Source: an uncultured Candidatus Actinomarina sp. (lineage in GTDB: Bacteria > Actinomycetota > Acidimicrobiia > Actinomarinales > Actinomarinaceae). Taken from it: a stretch of 62,909 nt of DNA. Both the position numbers and the translations under genes were made by a program. Under the pieces are notes generated by a model. That model was not told the DNA's origin, did not search any database, and worked only from the letters and a program-made list of their open reading frames with translations. The stretch lies in contig CACNFT010000001.1 of the NCBI GenBank assembly GCA_902619825.1, forward strand, positions 72,620 through 135,528, given 5' to 3'. Positions 56,801 to 62,909 of this stretch are shown here, piece by piece (position 1 is the stretch's first letter; each line of letters begins with the position of its first letter).

Positions 56801-57252
56801 AAATTATGCAGAAACTAGATTTAAATACCGAAAGTATTGATTCGAACTCAGGCTCATTAGACATTCTACATTTTCATTTAACAGAGTTTGAAGAAATATT
56901 TAATCAAGAACCAAAAGAAGACGGTTCTAATGCAGATCTGTTAGGCATTTATTCTAATGAATATTTGGTAGGCTTTAAATTGTTGAAAGACGGTGAAGAA
57001 AATGGATTATTAATAAATCCTATCAATTTCCCACAAGTATTAGAAAGTCTCTTTTTTGGAAGTAGTTTATCTATAGAAACATATGACAAACAACTAGACA
57101 CTCTCAATAAATTATTTAACTTTTATTTAGATATAAAATACCCGAGCTTGCTACCAGTTCATCATTTAATTTCATTTATTGAAAACGAAATAAGTCAAGA
57201 ATCGTTTGATAGAGAATTGAAAGAAAAGGTAATAGGCAGGGTTACTCTGTAA
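53887..57252 (+). CDS. SNF2/SF2 helicase with N-terminal PLD nuclease domain
   Basis: 1121 residues, TTG start directly after the previous stop. Residues 1-250 hold a phospholipase D-like nuclease: HPKMYLLED (138-146, HxK) followed by SGSGNMSESGF. The helicase follows: Walker A DEVGLGKT (297-304), DEAHHARMH (motif II), FATATPMRKN (motif III), SSAASEGLNLQAAS (motif V) and QRIGRIARLGQ (motif VI). Such PLD-SNF2 helicases are effector candidates of MORC-type and Hma systems and of DISARM-like arrangements. Only a single HKD-type motif is seen, so the nuclease would need to dimerise. Confidence 0.92.
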   Translation: MSYKDLRLRKTVEGSGKLLNNVIKPSLKENTKTFRALTAYYSIGSLEAIGKTLDYFLSNDGIIQIVIGDQVDDERTLKGASEELQKEEIVIFQKKLQEDVELVRNENSRFTIATIAYLILDEKLQLKVANYRNGELWHPKMYLLEDGDGNKIAASGSGNMSESGFEKNYEIHDIFTNWDFGTEYFSSEDPSEPTKEEIFWRIWNNSDENTEVKELDKEYAQKLLERIGNPSKEDVIKYVDQKVKDNQNENLLNFKKDLQTSPIFHEFNLGKSALYPHQINAVQKALKMWPIRILFSDEVGLGKTLELGTLIAYLIKNNLVDNVLVLAPPTLTEQWQDEMKQHFDLDFARYNRTKKSWVYKDEEFEGIKENSPLRYNDNFPSLAIMSKSMAVRSNEQHIFLENDSYPDFLVIDEAHHARMHRGYDGSAKKTNFRRVVEQISNEIKHIAFATATPMRKNIDEYFFLLDLLGVEELISEKDYEKSLSIINDFYTDRNNKFNLDDLSLIKDLLIKVIDKSEERFFHNSPEIYSLVNELKNGEVDNTWLFENSKKLIEFHTIYHPTRILTSRNVQENLNKFSEIYKIPKRTLRPSPILPIDISNELNDFFSSIMEYVDRFYQITELAITPDKQLPLGLRRHSLQERFASSFWSAKKSITNRREHLINSLEGFKENKITKEFFENSDENDDEDTIIAGLTKSELVSVDWENVIKNCESEIRALNTYVDLAEIVINSTPEGIDPDPKINETVRLFSEHIDKNPGKPLLIFSKYTDTLNEVERAVISYCETNDIYMGYASYRGDYRRIKYANDREHRKAEKRDITRALNNGRIQVIFCSSAASEGLNLQAASYMINVDVPWVPSDLEQRIGRIARLGQKEDEVVIDNIWYPFSIESNMYKRLIDRQRDMSFAIGQFPDLIAEAIKNFVDDKDAKKIEKTIDEINKKKNTYEMKVLNELWIQDGNEPLHPWGNVFRKEILEIMQKLDLNTESIDSNSGSLDILHFHLTEFEEIFNQEPKEDGSNADLLGIYSNEYLVGFKLLKDGEENGLLINPINFPQVLESLFFGSSLSIETYDKQLDTLNKLFNFYLDIKYPSLLPVHHLISFIENEISQESFDRELKEKVIGRVTL

Positions 57253-57448
57253 CTAATCTTTTAGCTTCATCAGGATCAAATCCATTAGTTACAAGATCTT
57301 CTCTTTTTGTACAACCACGACAAGGTTGCTGCTCTGTAATATCTGTATATTCTTGATAAATTATTTTTGATTCAGAAATTTTTTCTAACCACTTGCAATC
57401 TCGAAATTTATGGTAAGTTTTTTCATTTGTTGTAATAAAATCAGACAT
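57242..57448 (-). CDS. Small metal-binding protein (Ada-like cysteine motif)
   Basis: 68 residues; YHKFRDCKWLEKI and QQPCRGC give a YHxxxCxxL...PCxxC pattern like the metal-binding knuckle of Ada-type domains. The C-terminus GFDPDEAKRLV is helical. The 3' end overlaps the helicase stop by 11 bp in a convergent arrangement. A DNA-binding or sensor role is possible; unknown. Confidence 0.55.
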   Translation of the reverse strand: MSDFITTNEKTYHKFRDCKWLEKISESKIIYQEYTDITEQQPCRGCTKREDLVTNGFDPDEAKRLVTE

Positions 57449-57492
57449 AGCTAAAGAGTATCAAATAAAATAAGATAGTAAAAGAATAAAAA

Positions 57493-58083
57493 ATGTTTAA
57501 AGAGAGATTTGGAAAGTTTATTGAAGAAAACTATGAAATTCATGAATTTGGAAATGCTTCAGCAATCTTCAAACACGATTATCCAACTGAATTTAATGAA
57601 TTAAAAAGCTCTCTAGAGAATTTTACTCTGAAGAAATCTAACTTAGTAGAAAAAGGGGGTGGAAAGTCAAAAATACCTCCTACTTTTGAGGATCCCTTGT
57701 ATAAAAATGGATGGATTGAAAAAAATTTTGATATCAGTATTTCACTTGATGGTGTTGAAAGCAAAATTGAGACACATAAAATTGACTGTTTTAAAAACAA
57801 AATAGGGATTGAAGTCGAGTGGAATAATAAAACAGAGTTTTATGATAGGGATTTAAATAACTTTAGGGTATTGCATAGTTTAAATGCTTTAGACTTAGGA
57901 ATAATCATTACAAGATGTGACGAGTTAAACGATATTTTCCGCACATTAGATATTTATTCAAAATATGGAGAATCCACAACAATTTTAAACAAACTGTTAT
58001 CTAAAGTTAGAAGTGGTTCACTCGGCGGTTGCCCGCTTTTAATTTTTGGAATTAAAAAAAGTCTATACAGAGATAATTTGTGA
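57493..58083 (+). CDS. BglII-family restriction endonuclease-like protein
   Basis: 196 residues. The segment NKIGIEVEWNNKTEFYDRDL with ALDLGIIITRCDEL matches the BglII-type nuclease core (IEVEWNNK with the metal-binding acidic residues, then the helix and LGIII strand). It follows the helicase operon and a divergent small gene, which favours a role in the same island. No cognate methylase other than the Dam-type enzyme is nearby; whether these two form a restriction pair is not known. The start at 57493 has a -10-like TAAGAT and a purine-rich AAAGAATAAAAA. Confidence 0.75.
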   Translation: MFKERFGKFIEENYEIHEFGNASAIFKHDYPTEFNELKSSLENFTLKKSNLVEKGGGKSKIPPTFEDPLYKNGWIEKNFDISISLDGVESKIETHKIDCFKNKIGIEVEWNNKTEFYDRDLNNFRVLHSLNALDLGIIITRCDELNDIFRTLDIYSKYGESTTILNKLLSKVRSGSLGGCPLLIFGIKKSLYRDNL

Positions 58084-58095
58084 GATAAAAAATAA

Positions 58096-58129
58096 TACTG
58101 GCTTCACAACATTAGTCATGAAGCCAGTA
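58096..58129 (-). terminator. Terminator between convergent genes
   Basis: An 11-bp perfect stem TACTGGCTTCA / TGAAGCCAGTA around a 12-base loop. On the minus strand it is followed by TTATTTTTTATC, giving an intrinsic terminator for the gene at 58135; on the plus strand a T-run is missing, but the hairpin could still protect or end the BglII-like mRNA. Confidence 0.75.
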
Positions 58130-58134
58130 CCGGC

Positions 58135-58680
58135 TCAGTATGAATCTATAATAAAATAGTCGCCACTAGGAATATTCCAGGCTTTAACTGCATCGAACCA
58201 TCTAAAATGTCCTTCAGCTTCATTGGTATCTCCTGCAAAAACTATTCCCGATACATATTGAAATAACAATGATGAACATTTTCCATTGACATGAGATTTT
58301 GATGATTTCATATCAACTGCCCTTATTAATTTTTCAATGTATTGAATAGTTTTTAAGGTAACTTGACCTCCCGCATTTTTTCTATTCAATCTTATATAGT
58401 CATTAATATTTGGCTTTGGTCTATTTAAACGTTGAGAAATTCTTATTGGAGCTAATATCGCGTTTGGATCCTTTAAGTCATCTAATTTTCCATCTATTTC
58501 TAAAGAAATTTGCATATCTTCTTTATTAAATCTCATAATTATCCAAATATCTTTACCAAATTTAGACGTACCGAGATATCTTCTACCATTAAAAGTATCT
58601 TTTTTTAACGCATTTGTTAGAAATTGCTCTTTTTTTCTTTTTTTAAGTTCTAACTTCTTGTTATCTATTTCTTTATTCAA
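58135..58680 (-). CDS. Unknown protein behind a hairpin leader
   Basis: 181 residues. I choose TTG 58680 as start because AAAGGGG lies 5-6 nt upstream; the frame is open 10 codons more, into the terminator U-run. The N-terminus is strongly basic (KKLELKKRKKEQFLTN) and the rest is alpha/beta, with FGKDIWIIMRFNKEDMQISLEID and a C-terminal GDYFIIDSY. No family is recognised. Its message would begin with two stem-loops, so expression may depend on antitermination. Confidence 0.6.
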   Translation of the reverse strand: MNKEIDNKKLELKKRKKEQFLTNALKKDTFNGRRYLGTSKFGKDIWIIMRFNKEDMQISLEIDGKLDDLKDPNAILAPIRISQRLNRPKPNINDYIRLNRKNAGGQVTLKTIQYIEKLIRAVDMKSSKSHVNGKCSSLLFQYVSGIVFAGDTNEAEGHFRWFDAVKAWNIPSGDYFIIDSY

Positions 58681-58708
58681 ATAATCCCCTTTCAATGTAA
58701 ATTTGCAC

Positions 58709-58740
58709 AAAAAAAAAGAAGCGAGAGATTTCCCGCTTCT
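58709..58740 (-). terminator. Intrinsic terminator in the leader of the 58135 gene
   Basis: Minus strand: stem AGAAGCG / CGCTTCT with a 10-base loop, followed by nine T. It lies about 30-60 nt after the predicted transcription start and upstream of the coding region, so it would end most transcripts early. Confidence 0.75.
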
Positions 58741-58745
58741 AAATT

Positions 58746-58767
58746 AAAAAAGCACACGGTTGTGTGC
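58746..58767 (-). promoter_or_regulatory. First leader stem-loop followed by U6
   Basis: Minus strand: perfect 6-bp stem GCACAC / GTGTGC, loop AACC, then six T. It begins about 4 nt after the predicted transcription start, too close for normal termination, so it may instead be a 5'-end stabilising hairpin. Confidence 0.7.
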
Positions 58768-58777
58768 GTTAGATTAC

Positions 58778-58806
58778 ATTATATCACAAAATGATTAAAA
58801 AATCAA
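58778..58806 (-). promoter_or_regulatory. Strong predicted sigma-70-type promoter
   Basis: Minus strand: -35 TTGATT (58806-58801), spacer 17, -10 TATAAT (58783-58778) with TGTGA just upstream of it. The start would be near 58771. It is the best promoter match seen in the window. Confidence 0.65.
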
Positions 58807-58845
58807 TTTTCAGCTGTTTGTGGCTAAGTTAGTATGTAATGATAT

Positions 58846-60591
58846 ATGGGGAAAGCGACATTTTTTGAGGGAGAGTATCCAGAATCAAATACTTCTGAAA
58901 AAAAGATTGCAGAAATTTTAAAAAAATTTACAAATGAATGGACAATTTTTCACTCTGTAAAAGTTCATGATCCCGAAACTGAAAAGCTAACAAATACAGA
59001 AATTGACTTCTTACTTATTCATCCTGCATATGGATTTATACAGATAGAGGTAAAAGGGAAAGGATACCAAACAGATGAGGAGGGTAATTGGTTTATAAAA
59101 AAAGGACCAAATAAAGAAAAAGTAGCTTCTCCAATCGATTCACTTGGTGAAAAACAATCTAAGATAATGAAAACTTTCCTATATCACAATAAATCTATAA
59201 AGGGAGTAGATCTTTTTAATGTAAATGTACCCATAATATCACTTATGTTTTGGACTGACTTAAAGCGTGAAGATCTACCAATTGCAGAAGTTTCAGAAGT
59301 AAATTCTTACTTTGTTGAAGATATATTTATTCCGGTTGAGAATCTTGAAGAAAATTTGTTACAAAAAATGCAGAAACATATAAAAGTTAATAAAAAAATA
59401 AAATTTGATAAAAACAAGTGGTTGTCTCCATTCTTAGGAAAACCATTTGTTACTACAGCTATTAATATTTTTAAACCATATCAGAAGAGTTATAAATTAA
59501 AGTCAGCAACAGGTAGAACCAGTAATGAATTAGAGCTTGCTACACAAGAACAGATTGAGCATTACAAGATACTAACTGACAGCAGTTACAAACGTCACCT
59601 TGTAAGTGGCCCTCCAGGAAGTGGAAAGACTGTGTTAGCTAAAGCTATAGCTAGGGAAAGAGCAGAAGAAGGTAAAAAAGTACTTTTTATGTGTTTCAAC
59701 AGGGCATTAGCTGATGAGATTGATTTTGAATTTAGGAAAGAAGAAAATATTGAAGTCATGTCTATGTGGAAGTATTTTAAACTACTTGGGATATCGTGGG
59801 AAGATACTGTTGAGCATGAGGGTAAGAAAATTGTACTTCAAAAACTACCTCCCCATATTTCATCAAAGTATATAGCGAAATTGTTAGAAGAAAAAATAAA
59901 TGATGCGGTAGATAATTTTAAATTTGACACTCTGCTTATTGATGAAGCGCAGGATTTTTCTGAAAAATATTGGGATTTTTTTAAATTACTTTTTGCTGAA
60001 AATCCTGAATCTGCTTGGTATTTATTTTTTGACACAAACCAAGCTCTTACGCACCCTGAATGGTCGCCTCCACTATTTGAAATACCTCATTCAAATTTAC
60101 CCTTGACTTATATATTGAGATGCACTGAAAACATATCTCATAAAGTACAGAATATATTTGAATCTAAGTTTGGCTTCAAGGGAATTACTGGAGAAGAACC
60201 TGAATTTTTAGTTGTAAATGAATCATCATGGGATAAATCTTTGGAAGAATTAGTGAAGCTATTAAAAAATCTTATAGACATTGAACATTTTTCTCCAAAA
60301 CAATTATCAGTGCTGGTGCCTCACTCACGAGATATAGATTTGGTAAAAGGTTATAAATATGATGAAGAAAGCTCTATTGAATCTAAAAAAATTAATGTAT
60401 CTTCAGTGTACAAATACAAAGGACTAGAAAATGATATTGTAATAGTCGTCATACCTAGCTGGGATTCATTAAATGCCGATTATATACTTCAACCCCTTAG
60501 TCTTGCCTATGTTGGCTTTTCGAGAGCAAAGACTAAATTATATGTCATAGGAGATAAAAAAATCCAAAAAGAAATAAATTGGAACAAATAA
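58846..60591 (+). CDS. NERD-domain UvrD-type helicase
   Basis: 581 residues. The NERD nuclease-like domain is at 15-180: EIDFLLIHPAYGFIQIEVKGKG carries the acidic residue and the ExK-like pair. An SF1 helicase follows: SGPPGSGKT (254-262), DTLLIDEAQDFSEKYW (motif II), PLTYILRCTEN (motif IV-like), and YKYKGLENDIVIVVI plus YVGFSRAKTKLYVI (motifs V/VI). Such proteins are common in defence islands. The ATG at 58846 has no SD; TGTAAT lies 5 bp upstream, which fits a leaderless start. Confidence 0.9.
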   Translation: MGKATFFEGEYPESNTSEKKIAEILKKFTNEWTIFHSVKVHDPETEKLTNTEIDFLLIHPAYGFIQIEVKGKGYQTDEEGNWFIKKGPNKEKVASPIDSLGEKQSKIMKTFLYHNKSIKGVDLFNVNVPIISLMFWTDLKREDLPIAEVSEVNSYFVEDIFIPVENLEENLLQKMQKHIKVNKKIKFDKNKWLSPFLGKPFVTTAINIFKPYQKSYKLKSATGRTSNELELATQEQIEHYKILTDSSYKRHLVSGPPGSGKTVLAKAIARERAEEGKKVLFMCFNRALADEIDFEFRKEENIEVMSMWKYFKLLGISWEDTVEHEGKKIVLQKLPPHISSKYIAKLLEEKINDAVDNFKFDTLLIDEAQDFSEKYWDFFKLLFAENPESAWYLFFDTNQALTHPEWSPPLFEIPHSNLPLTYILRCTENISHKVQNIFESKFGFKGITGEEPEFLVVNESSWDKSLEELVKLLKNLIDIEHFSPKQLSVLVPHSRDIDLVKGYKYDEESSIESKKINVSSVYKYKGLENDIVIVVIPSWDSLNADYILQPLSLAYVGFSRAKTKLYVIGDKKIQKEINWNK

Positions 60592-60592
60592 C

Positions 60593-62047
60593 CTAAAGTA
60601 AGCTTGCTAGCCAATCATGCAGTAAATATAAGTTTTTACAATCTGCTTTGTTATACTCAATGATTAAATCTTTTAATTCATATTCCTCATTAAAAAAATA
60701 ATCTTCAAAATACTGAATTGATTCCATTCCAGATTGTAGATCTTCAGTTCTATTTATACCTGCTAACTTTTCAACTGTTTTTAATGAGTAAGAACTTGCT
60801 CCAATCAACAATGAAGAATTGACTATTGTAAATAAGTCTATAAAACACTTTTTTTCAATAAGTTGCTCTAATTCCTTTTCATACACACCAAAGTTCTGAG
60901 CAGAACTTCTCAGAGAGGTAATTTCGTAACTAAAATAGTGATAAAACTTTGCATCAGGATATAGTTCTAAATGTTCAAGTAATTTTTCTATAAAGCTAAC
61001 AAAAGAATTTTTTTCTTCTTCTTCGTCATCAGACCAGTAGTAAGTGAAACTTTCATTTTTGTCATTACTCCAAATGCCATAGAGGTATTCAAAGTTTCTA
61101 CCAATTGTTAAAAACGGGTACCCCTCAAAATCGATATACAAGTCTCCTTTTTTAGGTTTTAGTAATCCATTTAAAGATGCATCTTTTATTTCGTATGAAA
61201 TTTTATTTTCAGTTGAGTCATTAAGAAGCTGGGCTAATTTTTTGTACTTAATAAATGTAGCCTCGCCCATGCCGTCAATTTTTTCTAAATTAGTATTTTT
61301 TAATTCTTCAACAGTTTTGATGTCATTGTTTTTTAATTTCTCAATCTGTTTAGCTTGAATTCTATATAAAAGTTCGAGGCCATTATCTCTAATCCAAATT
61401 TTTTTAGCTTCATCATCGTACTCTTGAAGTTCTTCCCCTTTCTTTGGGTATGGTGGTATTTCAGGATCATATGAATTGTTGAAGTCTATAAATTGATCTT
61501 TAAGTTCTGCATATATTTCCTTGTATTCATCAAACTCAACTTTATGCATTTGTAAATCTCCAAGAAACAAAAAACATTCCGTTACTTGTTTTTTGGTAAC
61601 TATTTCAAGAATTTCTTTGTATACAAATAGTTGTATAATATGTTCTGTTTTTATTGAAGATGAAAGCTTTGCATCAATAATGTGTAGATTATCATCTACT
61701 ATTTTTACAAAATCTAATCTACCAACAAAATCTTTTGAAGAAATATAGGGTTGAAAAATAACATCTGGATTTTTATCAAGTTCTTCTAAAAACACTTTGT
61801 TTGAAGAATCTTTATTAGACATATCAACAACATTTAAATTTTCTGAAATTCTATATTTGTCTTTTAGAACAACCTCATGCTCTTGTGCTTTTGTTAAAAG
61901 CTGTTTAGAAATTAATTTTGAAGCATTAATTTCTATTTTGTATTTGGCATCAATTTTTTTCTCATCTACAAGTTTGTTTGTCTTATTACACCAGTAGCTA
62001 AAAGGGGAATTATAGAATCTAATAAATTCTGTTACGCTATGAGGCAT
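60593..62047 (-). CDS. TM0106-family RecB-like nuclease with RNase H-like domain
   Basis: 484 residues. The N-terminal PD-(D/E)XK domain shows FVGRLDFVKI and LHIIDAKLSSS (D...DxK). A helix-hairpin-helix lies near residue 245 (NLEKIDGMGEATF). The C-terminal RNase H-like exonuclease domain has GDLYIDFEGYPF, FYHYFSYEITSLR, and YNKADCKNLYLLHDWL. Many relatives carry a helicase fused after this point; here the protein stops. It is convergent with the NERD helicase, so the helicase may be split or separate. The start overlaps the ATPase 3' end by 11 bp. Confidence 0.85.
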   Translation of the reverse strand: MPHSVTEFIRFYNSPFSYWCNKTNKLVDEKKIDAKYKIEINASKLISKQLLTKAQEHEVVLKDKYRISENLNVVDMSNKDSSNKVFLEELDKNPDVIFQPYISSKDFVGRLDFVKIVDDNLHIIDAKLSSSIKTEHIIQLFVYKEILEIVTKKQVTECFLFLGDLQMHKVEFDEYKEIYAELKDQFIDFNNSYDPEIPPYPKKGEELQEYDDEAKKIWIRDNGLELLYRIQAKQIEKLKNNDIKTVEELKNTNLEKIDGMGEATFIKYKKLAQLLNDSTENKISYEIKDASLNGLLKPKKGDLYIDFEGYPFLTIGRNFEYLYGIWSNDKNESFTYYWSDDEEEEKNSFVSFIEKLLEHLELYPDAKFYHYFSYEITSLRSSAQNFGVYEKELEQLIEKKCFIDLFTIVNSSLLIGASSYSLKTVEKLAGINRTEDLQSGMESIQYFEDYFFNEEYELKDLIIEYNKADCKNLYLLHDWLASLL

Positions 62048-62909
62048 TCAAATCAATTAAATTAACATCTTTCGATGTTTTGCTTAACGCTTCGGCAAAT
62101 ACCTCGTCATGTGTAAGAACAACAATTTGTGTTTCTGTTGCTAAGTCTTCTAAGACTTTAATAAAGCCTGCTTGTGAATTTCTGTCTAAATGATCTGATA
62201 TATCATCGTAGAATAGTGGAAATCTAAAATCTGAATTTTTAAAAGTTTCAAGTTGCACTGCCATCCTTACTGCTAGGGCAATTGCGGCTTGTTCTCCATC
62301 ACTGTGTAAGTGAAGCTCTTTATCTCTTGTATTTTCTTTAGATACTTGATATTTCACACTTAAAATATCTTCTTCTTCGTCAAACTCAACACCTGACAAA
62401 TTTGGATTAATTTTATTGATGATGGAATTTATTCTCTTTTTTAAATCAAGTGTTATATTTGCTGTGTTCTTCAATTGCTCATCAACTAAATAAAGCGCTA
62501 ATACTGTTGAAAGATATTGTTTTCTTGCTTCCTGCCACTCCCTCAAAATCTTATACTTTTCAGAAAGTAAATCTTCCTTTTTGTAATCCGGTTCTGTAAA
62601 TAAAGCACCTTCTAAACTGCTAAGTTCTAGTTTTTTATCTTCTCTTTTTGATATTGTCTCTTCTAGTTCATCGTCTATTTCATCAGAATTGACTAAAAGA
62701 GTATCAATAGTAAGTTCACTTGATAATATCTTCTTTGCAAACTGATCTTTTTCAGATTTCTTAAAAAAGTTAAGCTCATTATCATCGAATAAGGTTTCTA
62801 GTTGTTCTAGTACTAAAATCACACTTTCTATTTCATCAAGAGATTCTGCATCATATGTGCTTAGGATGTTCTTATTCATTTTTTCAGCGTCTGTTATATA
62901 TTTCTTGGA
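62037..62909 (-). CDS. SMC/RecN-like ATPase, C-terminal part only
   Basis: The frame is open to the window's edge (the codons upstream of the ATG at 62879 contain no stop), so the N-terminal Walker A half is outside. Visible are a coiled-coil stretch (KREDKKLELSSLEGAL...KILREWQEARKQYL) and an ABC-type head: SDGEQAAIALAVRMA (signature-like), FPLFYDDISDHLD (Walker B, where the usual second Glu is Asp) and VVLTHDEVFAEAL (switch histidine). Its companion downstream is a nuclease, as in many repair or defence SMC-nuclease pairs. Confidence 0.75.
   Translation of the reverse strand, partial: SKKYITDAEKMNKNILSTYDAESLDEIESVILVLEQLETLFDDNELNFFKKSEKDQFAKKILSSELTIDTLLVNSDEIDDELEETISKREDKKLELSSLEGALFTEPDYKKEDLLSEKYKILREWQEARKQYLSTVLALYLVDEQLKNTANITLDLKKRINSIINKINPNLSGVEFDEEEDILSVKYQVSKENTRDKELHLHSDGEQAAIALAVRMAVQLETFKNSDFRFPLFYDDISDHLDRNSQAGFIKVLEDLATETQIVVLTHDEVFAEALSKTSKDVNLIDLNAS

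Noticed and set aside
50057-58083. BREX, DISARM or classical type I/III restriction
   Set aside because: No PglX/PglZ/BrxC, no DrmA/DrmB, no HsdR/HsdS and no Mod/Res seen; the GHKL ATPase points to a MORC/Hma-type system.
58135-58806. Type III toxin-antitoxin (RNA repeats plus ToxN-like toxin)
   Set aside because: Promoter, terminator and gene order fit, but there are no tandem RNA repeats and the protein does not look like ToxN, so I did not claim it.
41323-62909. Prophage, integrative element or transposon
   Set aside because: No integrase, transposase, phage structural gene or flanking direct repeat was seen; the accessory region has no identifiable mobile-element ends.

Overview
The window is an AT-rich, tightly packed bacterial chromosome segment with short gaps, 4-nt overlaps and no transposase, integrase, phage structural gene, rRNA or CRISPR array. 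Gene order points to Actinobacteria: clpP-clpX-valS-folC-ndk-mreBCD-PBP2-rodA-RNase E/G-rplU-rpmA-obgE-proB-proA-nadD-rsfS-tRNA-Ala-leuS-holA/rpsT-lepA is the actinobacterial arrangement. The low GC (judged by eye, not computed) and small spacers suggest a streamlined marine lineage such as Candidatus Actinomarinales. That placement is inference.

Left part (1-32.5 kb): lepA (cut by the window edge), rpsT, a holA-like gene, leuS, then a five-gene cassette (glycosyltransferase, truncated DUF1015 protein, SerC, Wzy-like and Wzx-like membrane proteins) ending at tRNA-Ala. Next come rsfS, a K+ channel, nadD, a CoxE-like VWA/MoxR pair, proA, proB, obgE, rpmA, rplU, RNase E/G, the rod-shape/elongasome genes, ndk, folC, valS, clpX, clpP and tig.

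Middle (32.4-43 kb): six tRNA genes (His, Arg, Gly, Pro on minus; Lys, Leu on plus), a thioesterase, acetyl-CoA synthetase, citramalate synthase, rdgB, rph, pdxH, aconitase and a Cas4/AddB-like nuclease. In front of citramalate synthase lies an undeclared isoleucine attenuator: a leader peptide M-I-N-F-I-I-I-I, a hairpin and an intrinsic terminator, behind a promoter that would start the RNA at the leader ATG. Citramalate synthase opens the threonine-independent route to isoleucine, so the regulatory logic fits.

Right part (43-62.9 kb): accessory region. It holds small unknown genes around palindromic operators, two secreted proteins (one a zinc metallopeptidase), an SGNH hydrolase, an NrtR-type Nudix regulator with repeated operator half-sites, two DUF488 proteins, a probable dual-OB protein that appears to start at ATT, and a defence-like cluster: Dam-type DNA methylase, MORC/MutL-like GHKL ATPase, PLD-nuclease SF2 helicase, two unknown partners and a BglII-like endonuclease. 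The core resembles published helicase-methylase-ATPase (Hma) systems and MORC-linked restriction systems. It is followed by an unknown gene behind a promoter and two hairpins, a NERD-domain helicase, a TM0106-type nuclease and the end of an SMC-like ATPase.
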